Assembly: GCA_964502465.1 (NCBI GenBank) | Contig: CAZCWX010000516.1 | Coordinates: 1 to 5,820 of the forward strand | From: CAZCWX01 sp964502465 | GTDB taxonomy: Bacteria > Desulfobacterota > Binatia > Bin18 | DNA length: 5,820 bases | Direction of reading: 5' to 3' | Notes under the pieces: generated by a model | Database searches by the model: none | What the model was told of the DNA's origin: nothing | What the model saw: only the letters and a program-made list of their open reading frames with translations | Translations under genes and position numbers: made by a program | Shown here: positions 5,032-5,820 of the stretch, piece after piece | How the letters are laid out: each line of letters opens with the position of its first letter | How positions within the stretch are numbered: position 1 is the stretch's first letter

Positions 5032-5100
5032 GCCCCAGGGCTGGGGCGAGAAACAGCAAAAGGTAGGCAAACACTATGTGGCTACGCGATTGCGAGCCAC
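5032..5100 (-). other. Candidate terIS end with two hairpins
   Basis: GCCCCA (5032-5037) pairs with TGGGGC (5042-5047) around GGGC. On the minus strand it reads CCCC-N6-GGGGC-T-AGC, echoing the origin end. A second hairpin pairs GTGGCT (5078-5083) plus CGC with GCG plus AGCCAC (5095-5100): 9 bp with one bulged A and a GATT loop. TPR coding similarity is lost at the outer edge of this second hairpin. The precise element edge is inferred, not shown by a target-site duplication, which IS91 does not make. Confidence 0.45.
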
Positions 5101-5639
5101 CGCGCAGCGGTTTCGTTCAACTCGCTGTAGACTGCTGCCAGGATCAGGTGGGCTTCAATAATATCGGGGTAGCGCGTGAGATATTGCTTCAGCAAAGCCA
5201 GCGCTTCCTCGTACCGCCCCACCAGGGCATAGGCAGTACCGGTGGAAAGTAAGTGGTAGTCCGCACCGATGGCCCTCTGAAGTAGTGCCTGCGCTGCCGC
5301 CCATAGGGCTTCGTCGGCTCGACTCCCCCGGCTCAACACTTCAGCCAAAGCCGCAGAGTTCAAAGCGCCAAAGGGATCGAGGGCAACAGCTCGCTCCATC
5401 TCCACCACAACCCGCTCATACTGTTTTTGGTAGAGATAGACGTAGCCTAATGCCAGATGGGTTGACCAGAATGAGTCATTCAGCGCCACTGCCCGTTGCA
5501 CTGCTTCCACCGCCTGCTCTACAATCTGCGGGTCCTGGTTGAGTTGCGTGTCCCACTGCCGCACGTAATAGAGCGCCAACTGCGCATAGGAATACTCATT
5601 CGGGGTACGGAGCAGGGCTTGCTGCTGGGCATGCAGAGT
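5082..5639 (-). pseudogene. TPR-repeat fragment of a cyclase-type signalling protein, broken at both ends
   Basis: An open frame of 185 codons runs from just after a TGA (5640-5642) to a TAG (5082-5084). Helical TPR units are clear: ALALGYVYLYQ-like A helices (here THLALGYVYLYQKQYERVV), ERAVALDP, TAYALVGRYEEALALLKQYL and HLILAAVYSEL. The pattern is that of the TPR block at the C-terminus of bacterial adenylate/guanylate-cyclase-like proteins, which bind partner proteins. There is no convincing start: the only in-frame initiator is a TTG at 5579 in mid-repeat, with no ribosome-binding site. Similarity stops near residue NETAAR; the last codons (WLAIA) are read from the insertion element. The catalytic N-terminal part and the C-terminus are both missing, so I call it a pseudogene. 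Confidence 0.7.
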
Positions 5640-5728
5640 TCACCCTCGGGAAGGAGGGTGAACAGGGAGGGCACCCGCTGCCCATCGTCCGCCACCACCA
5701 CGAATTGAATCGTAAATTTCACGGGCAT
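5519..5728 (-). pseudogene. Short N-terminal coding fragment, possibly of an ISKra4-type transposase
   Basis: The frame starts at an ATG (5726-5728) preceded by AGAGGG and opens MPVKFTIQFVVVADDGQ, which resembles the N-terminus I associate with ISKra4-family transposases. After about 17 residues the resemblance ends. The frame then runs through a palindrome and out of phase into the TPR fragment. Bases 5729-5820 hold no gene; GTCTT...AAGAC (5753-5776) is a weak inverted repeat that could belong to an insertion-sequence end. This looks like the remnant of a second element fused to the TPR remnant. The family assignment rests on a short segment and is weak. Confidence 0.3.
5638..5663. repeat. 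Perfect 9-bp inverted repeat at the junction of two gene fragments
   Basis: GTTCACCCT (5638-5646) is perfectly complementary to AGGGTGAAC (5655-5663) around an 8-nt loop, CGGGAAGG. No T-run follows on either strand, so it is a poor terminator. It lies where the N-terminal fragment above gives way to the TPR frame, so it may be a recombination scar or an element end. Confidence 0.6.
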
Positions 5729-5820
5729 GCCCTCTCATCTGTCGGTCGCCAGTCTTATCCCCCTCGTGACAAGACTACCCCTTTCTTTATTCATGCTCTC
5801 TAGGCCTTCCCGCCGGTACG

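Larger units (their letters stand above)
2597..5100 (-). mobile_element. IS91-family rolling-circle element carrying a tyrosine recombinase
   Basis: The element contains, in order on the minus strand, a terminator end (about 5100-5032), a tyrosine recombinase, an IS91 Y2/HUH transposase, about 250 bp of GC-rich noncoding DNA, and a candidate origin end with a hairpin at 2603-2617. IS91 elements replicate by rolling circle from oriIS, downstream of the transposase, to terIS. They insert next to GAAC or CAAG without duplicating the target. The minus-strand sequence after the origin hairpin contains GTTC twice and CAAG once (2585-2596), so the exact edge could be 2597, 2592 or 2589. The left edge is set by loss of TPR similarity near 5100. 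Some known IS91 relatives also carry an upstream tyrosine recombinase. Both genes are intact, so the element may be active. Confidence 0.75.

Noticed and set aside
2585..5100. ISCR-like mobilisation of the cassette array by this IS91 copy
   Set aside because: Rolling-circle replication would run from the origin end (about 2597) through the genes and past the terminator end, towards the TPR debris. The array lies on the other side of the origin, so this copy would not sweep it up.

Overview
The window reads as accessory DNA from a GC-rich environmental bacterium, most likely a proteobacterium or similar. No rRNA or other taxonomic marker is present, so the host cannot be named. Almost every real gene lies on the minus strand, so the biological reading direction is from high to low coordinates.

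Region 1 (about 5820 down to 5100) is gene debris. It holds a short N-terminal coding fragment that may derive from an ISKra4-type transposase. A tetratricopeptide (TPR) segment of the kind found behind cyclase-type signalling proteins follows, and it is broken at both ends. A perfect 9-bp palindrome sits exactly where the two fragments meet.

Region 2 (about 5100 down to 2597) is an IS91-family rolling-circle insertion element of roughly 2.5 kb. It carries a tyrosine recombinase and, 3 nt downstream, a Y2/HUH transposase. Both proteins look intact, with all catalytic residues present. Hairpins sharing a CCCC-N6/7-GGGGC-N-AGC pattern lie near each end, and GTTC/CAAG tetranucleotides, which IS91 elements use as targets, lie next to the candidate origin end. 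The TPR gene loses its reading frame at the terminator end, so the element probably interrupted it. The missing half is not found on the other side.

Region 3 (about 2590 down to 132) looks like a stretch of integron gene-cassette array, with all genes in one orientation. One cassette holds an alpha/beta hydrolase. The next holds a protein of the L-2-amino-thiazoline-4-carboxylate (ATC) hydrolase family plus a toxin-first RelE/Phd toxin-antitoxin pair. The supporting evidence is two imperfect hairpins with bulged bases confined to one arm, as in attC sites, each at the 3' end of a cassette (132-232 and 1493-1556), plus a weaker third site at 2494-2590. The antitoxin stop codon lies inside the first attC, so its last residues are encoded by the recombination site. 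No integron integrase is in view.

The first 94 bases hold the end of an unrecognised plus-strand gene, convergent with the array. The most interesting features are the unlabelled cassette array, the attC/antitoxin overlap, and the juxtaposition of the array with an intact rolling-circle element.
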